A stretch of DNA of 64,000 bases from Aquisalimonas sp007126095 (lineage in GTDB: Bacteria > Pseudomonadota > Gammaproteobacteria > Nitrococcales > Aquisalimonadaceae): positions 67,520 to 131,519 of the forward strand of contig NZ_JBLWFT010000009.1 in the NCBI RefSeq assembly GCF_048323695.1, read 5' to 3'. The translations under genes were made by a program, and so were the position numbers. Position 1 is the stretch's first letter. Every line of letters begins with the position of its first letter. Below the pieces are notes generated by a model. That model did no database searches and was not told the origin of the DNA. It saw nothing but the letters and a program-made list of their open reading frames with translations. This document shows, in pieces, positions 31,914 through 40,678 of this stretch.

Positions 31914-32439
31914 GGGGAATGTCCTGTCGTCCGGTCGGGCGTCTGGTGTTCGTCCGGCCTCCCCTTGCCAAGGCCTCCACGGCGCACTTGAGCATCTGCA
32001 GGCTGGCCAGCCAGAGACCGAGCGCGACGATGATCTTGACCCACCAGACCGGCATGCGGACCACGCCCCAGCGGAACTCCCGGTCAAGGGTGGAGTGATA
32101 CGCCTCCTGGGTGGCCGGAGCGGCGATGATCATCAGCAGGATCGCGGTCGCGATCCAGGCGAACGCCTCCAGGCCGGCACGCGCCCGGGGCGGCAACCGG
32201 TCAACAAGGAGGGTCACGCGGATGTGCTTGCGGCCCTGCTGCGCCCAACCCAGGCCGAACATCACGCAGACCACCATGGCCAGCTCGGCCATTTCGAACA
32301 CACCGGGAATGGAGTTGCCGAGGAGGAATCGTGAGGCCACGTCCGAGCTTGTCCCCACCATCAGGAACAATAGAAAGACGATGGCGATCACGCCCGTCAC
32401 CCAGGCGAGAAGGGTCTCGAGTCGGTTCAAGAGGTTCAC
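31906..32439 (-). CDS. dctQ: TRAP transporter small permease, DctQ family (system 2)
   Basis: 177 aa from the GTG at 32439, which has AAGG 6 bases upstream. Four hydrophobic helices and the DctQ pattern (SSDVASRFLLGNSIPGVFEMAE, then HIRVTLLVDRLP) are present. A longer version from GTG 32511 would begin right after the dctP stop but would read through the stem-loop at 32469-32501, so I prefer the shorter one. Confidence 0.85.
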   Translation of the reverse strand: MNLLNRLETLLAWVTGVIAIVFLLFLMVGTSSDVASRFLLGNSIPGVFEMAELAMVVCVMFGLGWAQQGRKHIRVTLLVDRLPPRARAGLEAFAWIATAILLMIIAAPATQEAYHSTLDREFRWGVVRMPVWWVKIIVALGLWLASLQMLKCAVEALARGGRTNTRRPTGRQDIPHA

Positions 32440-32468
32440 GGCGCACCTTGTTCTTGCGGCAATGAAAG

Positions 32469-32501
32469 CGCCCCCGGGCCGCGTGGCGTGCACCGGGGGC
32501 G
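32469..32501 (-). terminator. Intra-operon stem-loop between dctP and dctQ (system 2)
   Basis: A 9-bp G/C stem (CGCCCCCGG / CCGGGGGCG) with a 15-base loop, just after the binding-protein gene. It is the same arrangement as in the first TRAP operon, so it probably also sets the ratio of binding protein to permease. Confidence 0.5.
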
Positions 32502-32513
32502 GATTGCTCACGA

Positions 32514-33611
32514 TCAGCCTCTGGCCTGATAGATCTCGTAAGGCGTCTTGAGATCGCCCTGGCCGTCGTGCCGGTCGATGGCTTCCCGGACCACATCCTG
32601 CATGGCATCACCGTCGATGCCATTGGGCTCGGCAACTTCCGTTTTCCACTGCTCCACCTGATCGGGCTGGACGATGTCCCGGGCCCGTTCCTTCTCCTCT
32701 TCGGACCAGGTGGCGAACTCGGCGCCGTCTTCCAGCGCGGTCTCCACGGCTTCTTCCGCAGCGGGCTGGTAGATCTCGGCGAGCTTGCGCTCGTACAGGT
32801 CGGCCGCCACCTCGTCGAACAGCGACTGGACCTCTTCCGGCAGATGCTCCCATTCCCGCATGCTCATTACCGTTGCGGCGGGCGCATGAGGGCCGTCACC
32901 CATGTCGGTGAAGTGCGGGGCGATCTCGTGGAGCTGATAGCTGACGGCGGTCACGAACTCGAAGCCGGCAGCACCGTCGATGACGCCGCGCTCCAGCGAG
33001 GTGTAGACCTCCGGCGCGGCCATGGGCACCGGGGAGCCACCCAGGCGCTCGATGGTGTCATTCATGACGCCGTAGGCGCGGATGCGCTTGCCGCGAAGAT
33101 CCTCGATGGAGTTGATGGGCTCGCGAGTCACCAGTGGCGCGTGGTACCAGTTCGTCCAGTAGAGCACCTTGGCGCCGTGACGTTCTTCCCACTCCTGGCG
33201 GAGGGGGGCGAAGTTTTCGTAGACATCGCGGCATACCAGTTGCATCGCATCGGCCTGCGACATGCGGTAATACCACTCCAGGCCTCGTGTTGCCGGCATG
33301 GAAGCTTCGTAGTAGCCCGGCGAGATCAGGGACATCTGGCTGCGGTTATCGCGCACTGCCGGCAGGTGGTCGCCCACGCCGTGCAGAGACGCCGACCAGT
33401 ACTGGCTGAAGTCGATGGCGCCTTCGGAGCGGCGTTTGATCTCCTCCATGAACCAGGTATCGAGCTGCGAGGGGATGGCCTGCTGCGAGATGTAGGATGC
33501 CCAGCGCATGTCTCGGTCGTTGCCAGCGAGCAGGGACAGCGGCACACTGCTGAGGGCAATGGCCCCGCCGACAGACGCGCCGGACAGTTTCAGAAAGTGT
33601 CGTCTTTGCAT
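32514..33611 (-). CDS. dctP: TRAP transporter periplasmic binding protein, DctP family (system 2)
   Basis: 365 aa. The N terminus MQRRHFLKLSGASVGGA resembles a twin-arginine signal (RR-x-FLK), followed by a hydrophobic stretch, so export may be by Tat or Sec. The mature part has the DctP pattern (GKRIRAYGVMNDTIERLGGSPV; ERGVIDGAAGFEF). GGAGGAG lies before the ATG at 33611. The ligand is unknown. It has low similarity to the first DctP, so the two systems should have different substrates. Confidence 0.9.
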   Translation of the reverse strand: MQRRHFLKLSGASVGGAIALSSVPLSLLAGNDRDMRWASYISQQAIPSQLDTWFMEEIKRRSEGAIDFSQYWSASLHGVGDHLPAVRDNRSQMSLISPGYYEASMPATRGLEWYYRMSQADAMQLVCRDVYENFAPLRQEWEERHGAKVLYWTNWYHAPLVTREPINSIEDLRGKRIRAYGVMNDTIERLGGSPVPMAAPEVYTSLERGVIDGAAGFEFVTAVSYQLHEIAPHFTDMGDGPHAPAATVMSMREWEHLPEEVQSLFDEVAADLYERKLAEIYQPAAEEAVETALEDGAEFATWSEEEKERARDIVQPDQVEQWKTEVAEPNGIDGDAMQDVVREAIDRHDGQGDLKTPYEIYQARG

Positions 33612-33657
33612 GGTCGTACTCCTCCAGTCGGTCTCTTTATGGTCGTATTGCAGGGTG

Positions 33658-34827
33658 CTAGCGGGCGCGCTCCAGAACGCTGGCGTAGTTCGCGACGGCA
33701 ACGCCTCCCATGTTGAACACGGCCCCCAGCTGCGGCGATGCCACCTGCATGTCGCCCGCTTCCCCGGTGAGCTGTTTTGCGGCCATCACGTGCATGGAGA
33801 CGCCGGTTGCGCCCACGGGGTGGCCTTTGGCTTTCAGCCCGCCGGACGGGTTGACGGGCAATCGTCCGTCAACCGTCACCCAGTCTTCCTCGATGGCGCG
33901 GCGGCCTTCACCCTTCGGCGTGAGGCCGATAGCCTCGTAGATCATCAGCTCCGCGATGGTGAAACAGTCATGGACCTCGGCGAACGACAGGTCATCCAGG
34001 CCGACGCCAGCGTGCTGCATGGCCTGACGCCAGGCATGGGCCGCGCCTTCCAGCTCCGTGAGATCGCGCCGGGCCATGGGCATGAACTCCGTGGCCTGTA
34101 CGCGGGACCGGAAACCAACCGCCCGCCGGGCATTGGCCAGGCCCGATGCGTCGGAGAGCACCACGGCCGCCGCGCCGTCAGAGACTGGTGAGCAATCCGT
34201 GCGGCGCAGGGGAGCAGCCACCACCGGGTTCTTGGCGGACTCCGTGTTGCAGAAATCGAACCCGAAGTCGTTCTGAAGGTGGGCGTAGGGATTGCGCGCG
34301 CCGTTGTGATGGTTCTTGGCGGCGATCCTTGCAAGCACGTCGCTTTGATCACCGTAGGCGTCAAAGTACGCCTGGGCGATGCGCGCGAAGACTCCGGCGA
34401 AGCCCAGGCTGGTCTCCACCAGATCGCTGCGGCGATAGCTGGCGCCAAGCAGGCTGTCTGCAACCTGCGCCGCCCCGGCGTCGGTCATTTTCTCGACGCC
34501 CACGACCAGAACGCGACGGGCGGCGCCGCTGGCGAGGTGGTTCAGCCCTTGATGCAGGGCGGCGGAACCGCTGGCACAGGCATTCTCGACCCGGGTGGCC
34601 GGCTTGAAGCGCAGCCGCTCGTCCACCTGCAGCACCAGCGGCGCGCAGAAGTCCTGGGGGCTCATTCCGCTGTTGAAGTGGCCGAGGTAGATGGCGTCGA
34701 TCTCGGCCGCGTCAACTCCGGCATCCTCCAGCGCCTCGCCGGCTGCCTGGGTAATCAGTGACTCGATATCGCAATCGGTGTGCTTTCCGAACCGGGTATG
34801 CCCCCAACCGATCATGTAGTGGTCCAT
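33658..34827 (-). CDS. Thiolase-family protein (SCP2/acetyl-CoA acetyltransferase type)
   Basis: 389 aa thiolase fold. The nucleophile is in ENACASGSAALHQG (Cys about 84). HDCFT and NPSGGLKAKGHPVGATG carry the other catalytic residues. It most resembles the SCP-x / lipid-transfer type, which cleaves branched or bulky 3-ketoacyl-CoAs. The CoA-ester would come from the ligase just upstream in the operon. GGAGG lies before the ATG. Confidence 0.87.
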   Translation of the reverse strand: MDHYMIGWGHTRFGKHTDCDIESLITQAAGEALEDAGVDAAEIDAIYLGHFNSGMSPQDFCAPLVLQVDERLRFKPATRVENACASGSAALHQGLNHLASGAARRVLVVGVEKMTDAGAAQVADSLLGASYRRSDLVETSLGFAGVFARIAQAYFDAYGDQSDVLARIAAKNHHNGARNPYAHLQNDFGFDFCNTESAKNPVVAAPLRRTDCSPVSDGAAAVVLSDASGLANARRAVGFRSRVQATEFMPMARRDLTELEGAAHAWRQAMQHAGVGLDDLSFAEVHDCFTIAELMIYEAIGLTPKGEGRRAIEEDWVTVDGRLPVNPSGGLKAKGHPVGATGVSMHVMAAKQLTGEAGDMQVASPQLGAVFNMGGVAVANYASVLERAR

Positions 34828-34860
34828 GGTGACCTCCTGGTGTGGTTTGCGCCGCGCGCG

Positions 34861-36396
34861 TTAGTCGGCCCCGGTCTGCAGCCGTTCGCGCAGGGTGTTC
34901 TTGACGATCTTGCCGTAGGCGTTCTTCGGAAGATCGTCCACGAAGACGTACTCCTTGGGGCGCTTGAAGCGCGCGATCTTCTCCAGGCACACCCGGTCGA
35001 GGTCGGCTGGTGTCACTTCTTCGCCTTCGGTGGCGACCACGAAGGCGACCACCACCTCGCCCCACTCAGGATCCGGGCGGCCGATCACTGACACCTCGAA
35101 TACCCCGGGGTGGGTCAGCAGCACGTCTTCGACTTCCTTGGTGTAGATGTTGGTGCCGCCGCTGATGATCACGTCCTTGGAGCGGTCCTTCAGATACAGC
35201 AGGCCGTATTCGTCCATGCACCCGCGGTCGCCCGTGTACAGCCAGTCATTGACGATGGCCTCCCGTGTGGCCTCAGGGTTCTGCCAGTAGCCGCTCATCA
35301 CCGTATCGCCGCGCACGATGATTTCGCCGACCTCGTTGGCCGGTAGTGTCTCGCCGTCGTCGCCGACGACGCGCACGTCCACCACGGCGTTGGGCATGCC
35401 GACGGATGCAAGCTGATGTTCATGCTCGGGCGTGTTGCAGCGGGCGTGGAGAGCCCGTGACTTCGCAGTGATCGTCATGGGCGTCTCGCCCTGACCATAG
35501 ATCTCGACCAGCCGGTTACCGAACACGTCCAGAGCGTCACGCAGGTCGGCCAGGTACATGGGGCCCCCGCCGTAGATGATGTTGCGCAACTCGGTGGTGT
35601 CCGCGCGCCGTTCCCGGACTTTCTGGGTGAGCCGCTTGACCATCGTTGGCGCGGCAAAGAAGGACACGCTGCGGTGTGTGCTCAGGAGGTCACAGATCTC
35701 GTCCGCGTCGAACCCGCCGCTTTCCGGGATGATCTGCAGAGCGGCGGCGGAGACGTGGGGCAGCACGTAAAGCCCGGACCCATGCGACAGAGGGGCTGCG
35801 TGGAGGATGCTGTCACCGGGGGCTACGGACTCGACGTCCATGAAGTAGCCGTAGTTCATGGTGATGAGATTGCGATGCGTGAGCATGGCCCCCTTGGGCG
35901 TACCCGTGGTGCCGCTGGTGTAGAACAGCCAGGCGGCATCGTCGGAGGCGAGGTCCGCGACCGGGATCGGTGTCGTATTGAACCAGTCCGCGAATGTCGC
36001 CGTGCCCGTATCAATGACCTGCTCCAGCGTGGCAACATCATCGGCGATGTGATGGACCGTCGCAGCCAGCCCCGGAGTCGTGAAGCAGATGCGGGCGCCG
36101 CTGTGCCCGAGGATATACTTCAGCTCCTCGGCTGACAGCTTGGCGTTCACCGGAACGACGGTGATGCCGGCGTGCCAGGCGGCGAAGAGGATCTCGAGAT
36201 ACTCCGGGCTGTTCTTCATGAACAGCGCGATACGGTCCCCCTGCACGAGCTCCGCGTGCGAGCGAAGCGCGCCCGCAAGGGCGGCGCACCGCCGCGAGAA
36301 TGCCCCGTAGTCGTGCAGGATCCGTTCACCGTGAGCAATGGCGGGCTGCGTCGGAAACGTCCGGCCCGCGCGCTCCAGTAGCGACGCAAGGTTCAA
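34861..36396 (-). CDS. AMP-dependent acyl-CoA synthetase/ligase
   Basis: 511 aa ANL-superfamily ligase. The AMP-binding motif AWLFYTSGTTGTPKGAM is near residue 155, the hinge GDRGCMDEYGLLYLKDRSKDVI near 410, and the C-terminal catalytic lysine lies in KNAYGKIVK. I chose the TTG at 36396 because GGAGGGG is 6 bases upstream and the protein then begins MNLASLLERAG, like related FadD-type enzymes. A TTG at 36426 is also in frame. It is first gene of the operon, with a palindromic operator about 86 bases upstream. Substrate unknown. Confidence 0.88.
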   Translation of the reverse strand: MNLASLLERAGRTFPTQPAIAHGERILHDYGAFSRRCAALAGALRSHAELVQGDRIALFMKNSPEYLEILFAAWHAGITVVPVNAKLSAEELKYILGHSGARICFTTPGLAATVHHIADDVATLEQVIDTGTATFADWFNTTPIPVADLASDDAAWLFYTSGTTGTPKGAMLTHRNLITMNYGYFMDVESVAPGDSILHAAPLSHGSGLYVLPHVSAAALQIIPESGGFDADEICDLLSTHRSVSFFAAPTMVKRLTQKVRERRADTTELRNIIYGGGPMYLADLRDALDVFGNRLVEIYGQGETPMTITAKSRALHARCNTPEHEHQLASVGMPNAVVDVRVVGDDGETLPANEVGEIIVRGDTVMSGYWQNPEATREAIVNDWLYTGDRGCMDEYGLLYLKDRSKDVIISGGTNIYTKEVEDVLLTHPGVFEVSVIGRPDPEWGEVVVAFVVATEGEEVTPADLDRVCLEKIARFKRPKEYVFVDDLPKNAYGKIVKNTLRERLQTGAD

Positions 36397-36481
36397 ACCA
36401 CTCCCCTCCAGAGTTCTGACGTGCAAGCCTTTCCGGCTTTCGGTATGGACTCAGGCTAGAGGGGGAGGGTGAGATGACGCA

Positions 36482-36497
36482 CCCCCCGAAAGGGGGG
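36482..36497. promoter_or_regulatory. Candidate LAL-regulator operator B
   Basis: CCCCCCGAAAGGGGGG, preceded by GCA and followed by A. It matches operator A (27739-27754) at 14 of 16 bases. It is upstream of the acyl-CoA ligase operon. It could alternatively be the terminator of the small gene at 36553-36765, but there is no T-run and the near-identical copy at 27739 is not behind any gene. Confidence 0.65.
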
Positions 36498-36552
36498 ACA
36501 ATCGAAATCCGGGCAGGCATGCTCTGCGCAGGGGAGCGTCGAGCATGCGTGA

Positions 36553-36765
36553 TCACCCGCGCAGGACGCGGGATTCCTTCTGGAACTGTCTCGCTTCCCG
36601 CAGGAGTCGTTCTTCCAGGGTTTCCAGCTCCCGGGGATCGTTGTGGTCGGTCCCTTGCGCCTCGCGCCGCTCCAGTTCGCCGTCGATGCGTTCGAGCAGC
36701 GTGCGCAGGGCGTCATCGGGCCAGGCTTCTCGGTCGGAGAACCGATGGGGTGTCGGCTTCGGCAT
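36553..36765 (-). CDS. Small charged coiled-coil protein, hypothetical
   Basis: 70 aa starting MPKPTPHRFSD, with GAGGA 4 bases before the ATG. Residues about 15-65 are rich in Glu, Arg and Leu and should form a helical hairpin or coiled coil (LRTLLERIDGELERREAQ, then ELETLEERLLREARQ). I recognise no named family. It stands alone on the minus strand between the ligase operon and the divergent dinG. Confidence 0.6.
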   Translation of the reverse strand: MPKPTPHRFSDREAWPDDALRTLLERIDGELERREAQGTDHNDPRELETLEERLLREARQFQKESRVLRG

Positions 36766-36930
36766 GCAGTCCTCTGGATTCGGGTTGCGACAATACGGGG
36801 TGCATGACGCTGGGGGTGCCGCACGCAGCGCCACGATCAGTTTATGGGTACAGTCCCTGACCGTTTCAAGGACATTCAGTTCCGAATGGTACCGGGACAG
36901 GGGGCGACATGCAGGAGAGTCGAGACAGCG

Positions 36931-39099
36931 ATGGATGGGGATGACAGTAACATGGCGGCGGTTGAGCCCGAGTCAGGTATCGCGCCGCTGAGCGATGCCG
37001 AGCGCGACGTGATGCGCAGAATGCTTGATGACGTGCGCAACCATACCGACGGGTTTCGCTCGCGTCGGGCGCAGCTGCAGATGATCGCCGACGTGGCCCG
37101 CATCCTCACGGGAGACGCCGCGGCGGAGCCCATCGGGCTGATCGAAGCGCAGACCGGCACCGGCAAATCCCTGGCCTACCTGATCCCGGCCATCGCCCTG
37201 GCGCTTCACAGGAAGCGCAAGGTGGTGGTGTCCACGCGCACCGTGGCGTTGCAGCAGCAGCTGGTGGATCGCGATCTGCCCGCGCTGGTGGAGGCCGCCG
37301 GGCTGGACATCACTTTTCGTATCGCCAAGGGCCGGGCCCGCTACGCCTGCCCCTACCGCATGGAGCAGTACCTGGGCGACCTCGCCCAGGGCACGCTGTT
37401 CGAGAATGATGACAACGCCGCGGCTGGGGACGAGGCCGAATCGCTGGCTGGAGTCTCGGCGGTGATCCAGTCCATGGATGACGCGCTGCGGGCGGAGACG
37501 TGGAGCGGCGACCTGGACCACTGGCCGGAGCGCATCGATGCGGCCGTGAACAGCCGGATTACCGTGGATCAGCACCGCTGTCTCGGCAGCAAGTGTCCGA
37601 AGTTCAGTGCCTGCCCCTACTTCACCGAGCGCAACCGCGTGCGCGACGCCACGGTGGTGGTCGCCAACCACAGCCTGGTGCTGAGCGACGTCTCTCTGGG
37701 GGGTGGCACTCTGCTGCCGCCTCTGGAGGACACGTTCCACATCGTCGACGAAGGCCACAATTTCGCCGAGGTGGCCACCGGCCACAACAGCTTCGATCTG
37801 GACGGCAAGGCTGCTCGGGAGATGCTCAGCGGGCTGTCGCGGGATGCCCGCGACGTGGCCGAGTCCGCCATGCCGGGCAACCGTGTCGAGCCCACCGCCC
37901 GCAAGCTCGCCGAGACCGGAGGCGAGGCGCACGCGGCCCTGCGCGACTTTGCCCACGCGGTGGATCGCCACCTGCGGGACCGCGGTGAACGCCGCGGCGA
38001 CGGCGCCCTTTACTGGCTGCTGGACGGGGAAGCCCTGCCAGACGACATTACCACCACGGCTGACCAGCTCGCCGCCACCGCCCAGGCGCTGACGGGGGCG
38101 GTGGAGACATTGCAGGCGGGCGCCCAGTCCCGGATCAGCAGCGGCGAGCTGTCACCGGCGCAGGGAACACAGCTGCAGGAGCGCATCGGTGCGCTGCTGA
38201 CCCAGCTCGAGGGCATTCAGGGTGTTGCCCGGGCCTACGCCCTGCCGGATCCGGCCGATGCGCCGCCAGTGGCGCGCTGGGCCACGCTCGGCAGCGATGG
38301 TGTCAACGCCTACGCCTGTCCCACATCCGCGGCGGCCTGGCTGCGCGGCCAGTTCTGGTCGAAGGTGGCGGGGGCGGTGGTGACGTCCGCAACGCTCGCC
38401 GCCGGCGACGACTTCACCCGCACCCGCATCAGTCTCGGGCTGCCCCGTGAGGCGTTCGAGCGGCAGCTGCCATCGCCGTTCGATTTCCAGCGCATCAGCC
38501 GTCTGAACATCGTGCGCCTGGCCGCCAGCGCCGCACAGCGTGATGCCCACACCGAGGCCGTGATCCAGGAGCTGCCGCATTGCGTGGCGCTGGACGAGGG
38601 GACGCTGGTGCTGTTCACCGCGCGCCGGCAGATGGAGCGCACCGCCGAGGCCCTGCGTGAGACCTGGGGCGACGCCCTCATCTGCCAGGGCGATGCCTCC
38701 CATCATGAGGTGCTGCGTCGCCACCGGGCGCGCATCGAGGCGGGTGAGGGGTCCGTCCTGTTCGGTCTGGCCTCGTTTGCCGAAGGGGTGGATCTGCCCG
38801 GGGCACAATGCCGGCACGTGGTGATCACCAAGTTGCCGTTTGCCGTTCCCGACGGCCCGGTGGACAAGACCTATTCCGACTGGCTCGAGAAGCGCGGCCG
38901 CAACCCGTTCATGGAAGTGGCCATCCCCAATACCGCGATCAAGCTCAAGCAGCAGTGCGGCCGGCTTATTCGCAACGAGGACGACTACGGAGCCGTGACC
39001 CTCATGGACGAGCGCGTTCTCACCAAGCGCTACGGCTCGCTGCTGCTCGCCGGGTTGCCGTTCCCGCGGCAGGTGGAAACCGGAGGCGGCAATGGCTGA
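36931..39099 (+). CDS. dinG: ATP-dependent DNA helicase DinG (XPD-like, iron-sulfur)
   Basis: 722 aa, similar to E. coli DinG (about 716). Walker A AQTGTGKS is at about 73-80. Four cysteines for a 4Fe-4S cluster are visible at about 140, 217, 222 and 228 (YACPYRM; CLGSKCPKFSACPYF). The DEGH box is at about 273-276 and the C-terminal helicase motif QQCGRLIRNEDDYG ends the core. It unwinds DNA, D-loops and R-loops. The ATG at 36931 gives the family length; ATG 36952 is an alternative. Confidence 0.92.
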   Translation: MDGDDSNMAAVEPESGIAPLSDAERDVMRRMLDDVRNHTDGFRSRRAQLQMIADVARILTGDAAAEPIGLIEAQTGTGKSLAYLIPAIALALHRKRKVVVSTRTVALQQQLVDRDLPALVEAAGLDITFRIAKGRARYACPYRMEQYLGDLAQGTLFENDDNAAAGDEAESLAGVSAVIQSMDDALRAETWSGDLDHWPERIDAAVNSRITVDQHRCLGSKCPKFSACPYFTERNRVRDATVVVANHSLVLSDVSLGGGTLLPPLEDTFHIVDEGHNFAEVATGHNSFDLDGKAAREMLSGLSRDARDVAESAMPGNRVEPTARKLAETGGEAHAALRDFAHAVDRHLRDRGERRGDGALYWLLDGEALPDDITTTADQLAATAQALTGAVETLQAGAQSRISSGELSPAQGTQLQERIGALLTQLEGIQGVARAYALPDPADAPPVARWATLGSDGVNAYACPTSAAAWLRGQFWSKVAGAVVTSATLAAGDDFTRTRISLGLPREAFERQLPSPFDFQRISRLNIVRLAASAAQRDAHTEAVIQELPHCVALDEGTLVLFTARRQMERTAEALRETWGDALICQGDASHHEVLRRHRARIEAGEGSVLFGLASFAEGVDLPGAQCRHVVITKLPFAVPDGPVDKTYSDWLEKRGRNPFMEVAIPNTAIKLKQQCGRLIRNEDDYGAVTLMDERVLTKRYGSLLLAGLPFPRQVETGGGNG

Positions 39100-39925
39100 C
39101 ACGACGATGGATGGCAGCGCCCTGGTTGACGAGACTTGGGTTCATACACCGCGCGGGCGGCTGTTCGTGAAGACCTGGGACGGTGCTCCCTCTGGAGGCC
39201 GTGGGCGGGCCCCGATGGTTCTCCTCCACGATTCACTGGGTTGTGTCGATCTCTGGCGGGACTTCCCGGAGCGCCTGGCCCGGGCTGCCGGGCGGTGTGT
39301 TGTCGCCTACGATCGGCTGGGGTTCGGGCGCTCCGACACCTACCCGGGCGCGCTTGGCCCCGGCTTCGTCGATGAGGAGGCCACGGGGGGCTTTGCAGCC
39401 GTGCGTGACCACCTCGAGATCGGCGATTTCCTGGTGTTCGGCCACAGCGTCGGTGGCGGGATGGCGACCGTCTGCGCCGCCACGTATCCGCGACAGTGTC
39501 GGGCGTTGATCACGCAATCCGCGCAGGCGTTCGTGGAGGAGCGCACCCTGGCCGGGATCCGCGAGGCGCAGCGCATGTTTGCCGGGGAGGGGCAGATCGA
39601 CCGCCTGCGCAGGTATCACGGAGACAAGGCCGAGTGGGTCCTGGACGCCTGGGTGAGCACCTGGCTGTCCGAGGCGTTCCGGCACTGGACCCTGGACGAC
39701 GCGCTCCGCGGCGTGTACTGCCCCGTGCTCGCCATTCACGGCGAGCATGACGAGTACGGCTCCGTGCGCCACCCCGAGCGCATCGCTTCGGGCACGGCAG
39801 GCCCTGCCGCCACGCACATTCTGTCGGAGTGTGGCCACGTGCCCCACCGTGAACAGCCGGAAGCGGTGCTGGCCGCCGTGGAGTCGTTTCTGGCGGAGCA
39901 CGCCCTGACCAGCGCCGCTCAATGA
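39092..39925 (+). CDS. Alpha/beta hydrolase
   Basis: 277 aa. The fold elements are an HDSLGCVDLWRDFPE oxyanion segment, nucleophile elbow GHSVGGG (Ser about 119), an acid in HGEHDEYG, and a histidine in SECGHVPHRE near the C terminus. The substrate is unknown. It overlaps the dinG end by 8 bases and is therefore co-translated. The remnant channel gene follows 13 bases downstream. Confidence 0.85.
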   Translation: MADTTMDGSALVDETWVHTPRGRLFVKTWDGAPSGGRGRAPMVLLHDSLGCVDLWRDFPERLARAAGRCVVAYDRLGFGRSDTYPGALGPGFVDEEATGGFAAVRDHLEIGDFLVFGHSVGGGMATVCAATYPRQCRALITQSAQAFVEERTLAGIREAQRMFAGEGQIDRLRRYHGDKAEWVLDAWVSTWLSEAFRHWTLDDALRGVYCPVLAIHGEHDEYGSVRHPERIASGTAGPAATHILSECGHVPHREQPEAVLAAVESFLAEHALTSAAQ

Positions 39926-39938
39926 CCCCGGAGGACGG

Positions 39939-40077
39939 ATGCTCTACTACCTGGATCTTGCCGGTGTCGCGGTTTTCGCGGCGAGCGGGGTGCTCGCCGC
40001 CCGTGATCGTGCTTCGCGTGATCGCCAGCCGCTGGGGCCTGAACCTGCCATCCCTGCCGCACCGGCGACGCGGCTAG
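39939..40077 (+). pseudogene. Internally deleted TRIC-type (UPF0126, YicG-like) channel gene
   Basis: The 5' end has a perfect GGAGG site and encodes MLYYLDLAGVAVFAASGVLAA, the start of UPF0126 membrane proteins. From about 40006, in another frame, the sequence encodes IVLRVIASRWGLNLP and stops at 40077; this matches the usual C-terminal end (LRLLA-RWG-LP) of the same family. The middle of a gene of roughly 200 codons is missing, and the join is out of frame. Two copies of CGTGATCG (40002-40009 and 40017-40024) lie at the junction. Confidence 0.7.
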
Positions 40078-40255
40078 CGAGCCCGCGGGCAGCAATGGTG
40101 GGTGCCCGGGTCTGGCGGACGTTCCCAACCCGCGTGACTCTGATAAGCTCTCGGGTGGGGACGCGTAATCAATCCATGTCTGAAACCGGGAGGGCACGCC
40201 ACATCGGCGTGTCGTCGCTATTCGCGTTCACGGACACCGTTTATTCGAGGAAGTC

Positions 40256-40669
40256 ATGTCGACGCAACCACCGATCATCATTTCAGAAACCGACCTCGAC
40301 CGCCTTGAGCGCCTGCTGGAGACGGCCGCGCGCGACAAGGCGCCGGGCGTCGCGGAACTGGAGCGGGAGCTTGAGCGCGCCGATGTGGTGGCGCCGCAGG
40401 ACGTGCCCCCGACGGTGGTGACGATGAACTCCACGGTGCGGTTCCGGGAGGTGGTGTCATCGGAGGCCTTCGAGCTGACGCTGGTGTATCCGAAGGACGT
40501 CGCTTCCGATGGCTCGACGATCTCCATACTCGCGCCCGTGGGCAGCGCACTTCTCGGGCTCGCCGAGGGCAACGAAATCGAATGGCCAAAGCCCGGCGGC
40601 GGGACACTGCGCGTTCGTATTGAAGAGGTGGTCTACCAGCCGGAGCGCGCGGGTGAGTACCACCGCTGA
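40256..40669 (+). CDS. rnk: Nucleoside diphosphate kinase regulator Rnk (GreA/GreB C-terminal domain family)
   Basis: 137 aa. A short N-terminal coiled coil (LDRLERLLETAARD) is followed by a GreA/GreB-like FKBP domain (VTMNSTVRFRE, ELTLVYPKDVASDGSTISILAPVGSALLGL). Rnk binds RNA polymerase and affects nucleotide levels. GAGGA lies before the ATG. It converges with the nitronate monooxygenase gene. Confidence 0.88.
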   Translation: MSTQPPIIISETDLDRLERLLETAARDKAPGVAELERELERADVVAPQDVPPTVVTMNSTVRFREVVSSEAFELTLVYPKDVASDGSTISILAPVGSALLGLAEGNEIEWPKPGGGTLRVRIEEVVYQPERAGEYHR

Positions 40670-40678
40670 GTGACCGCG

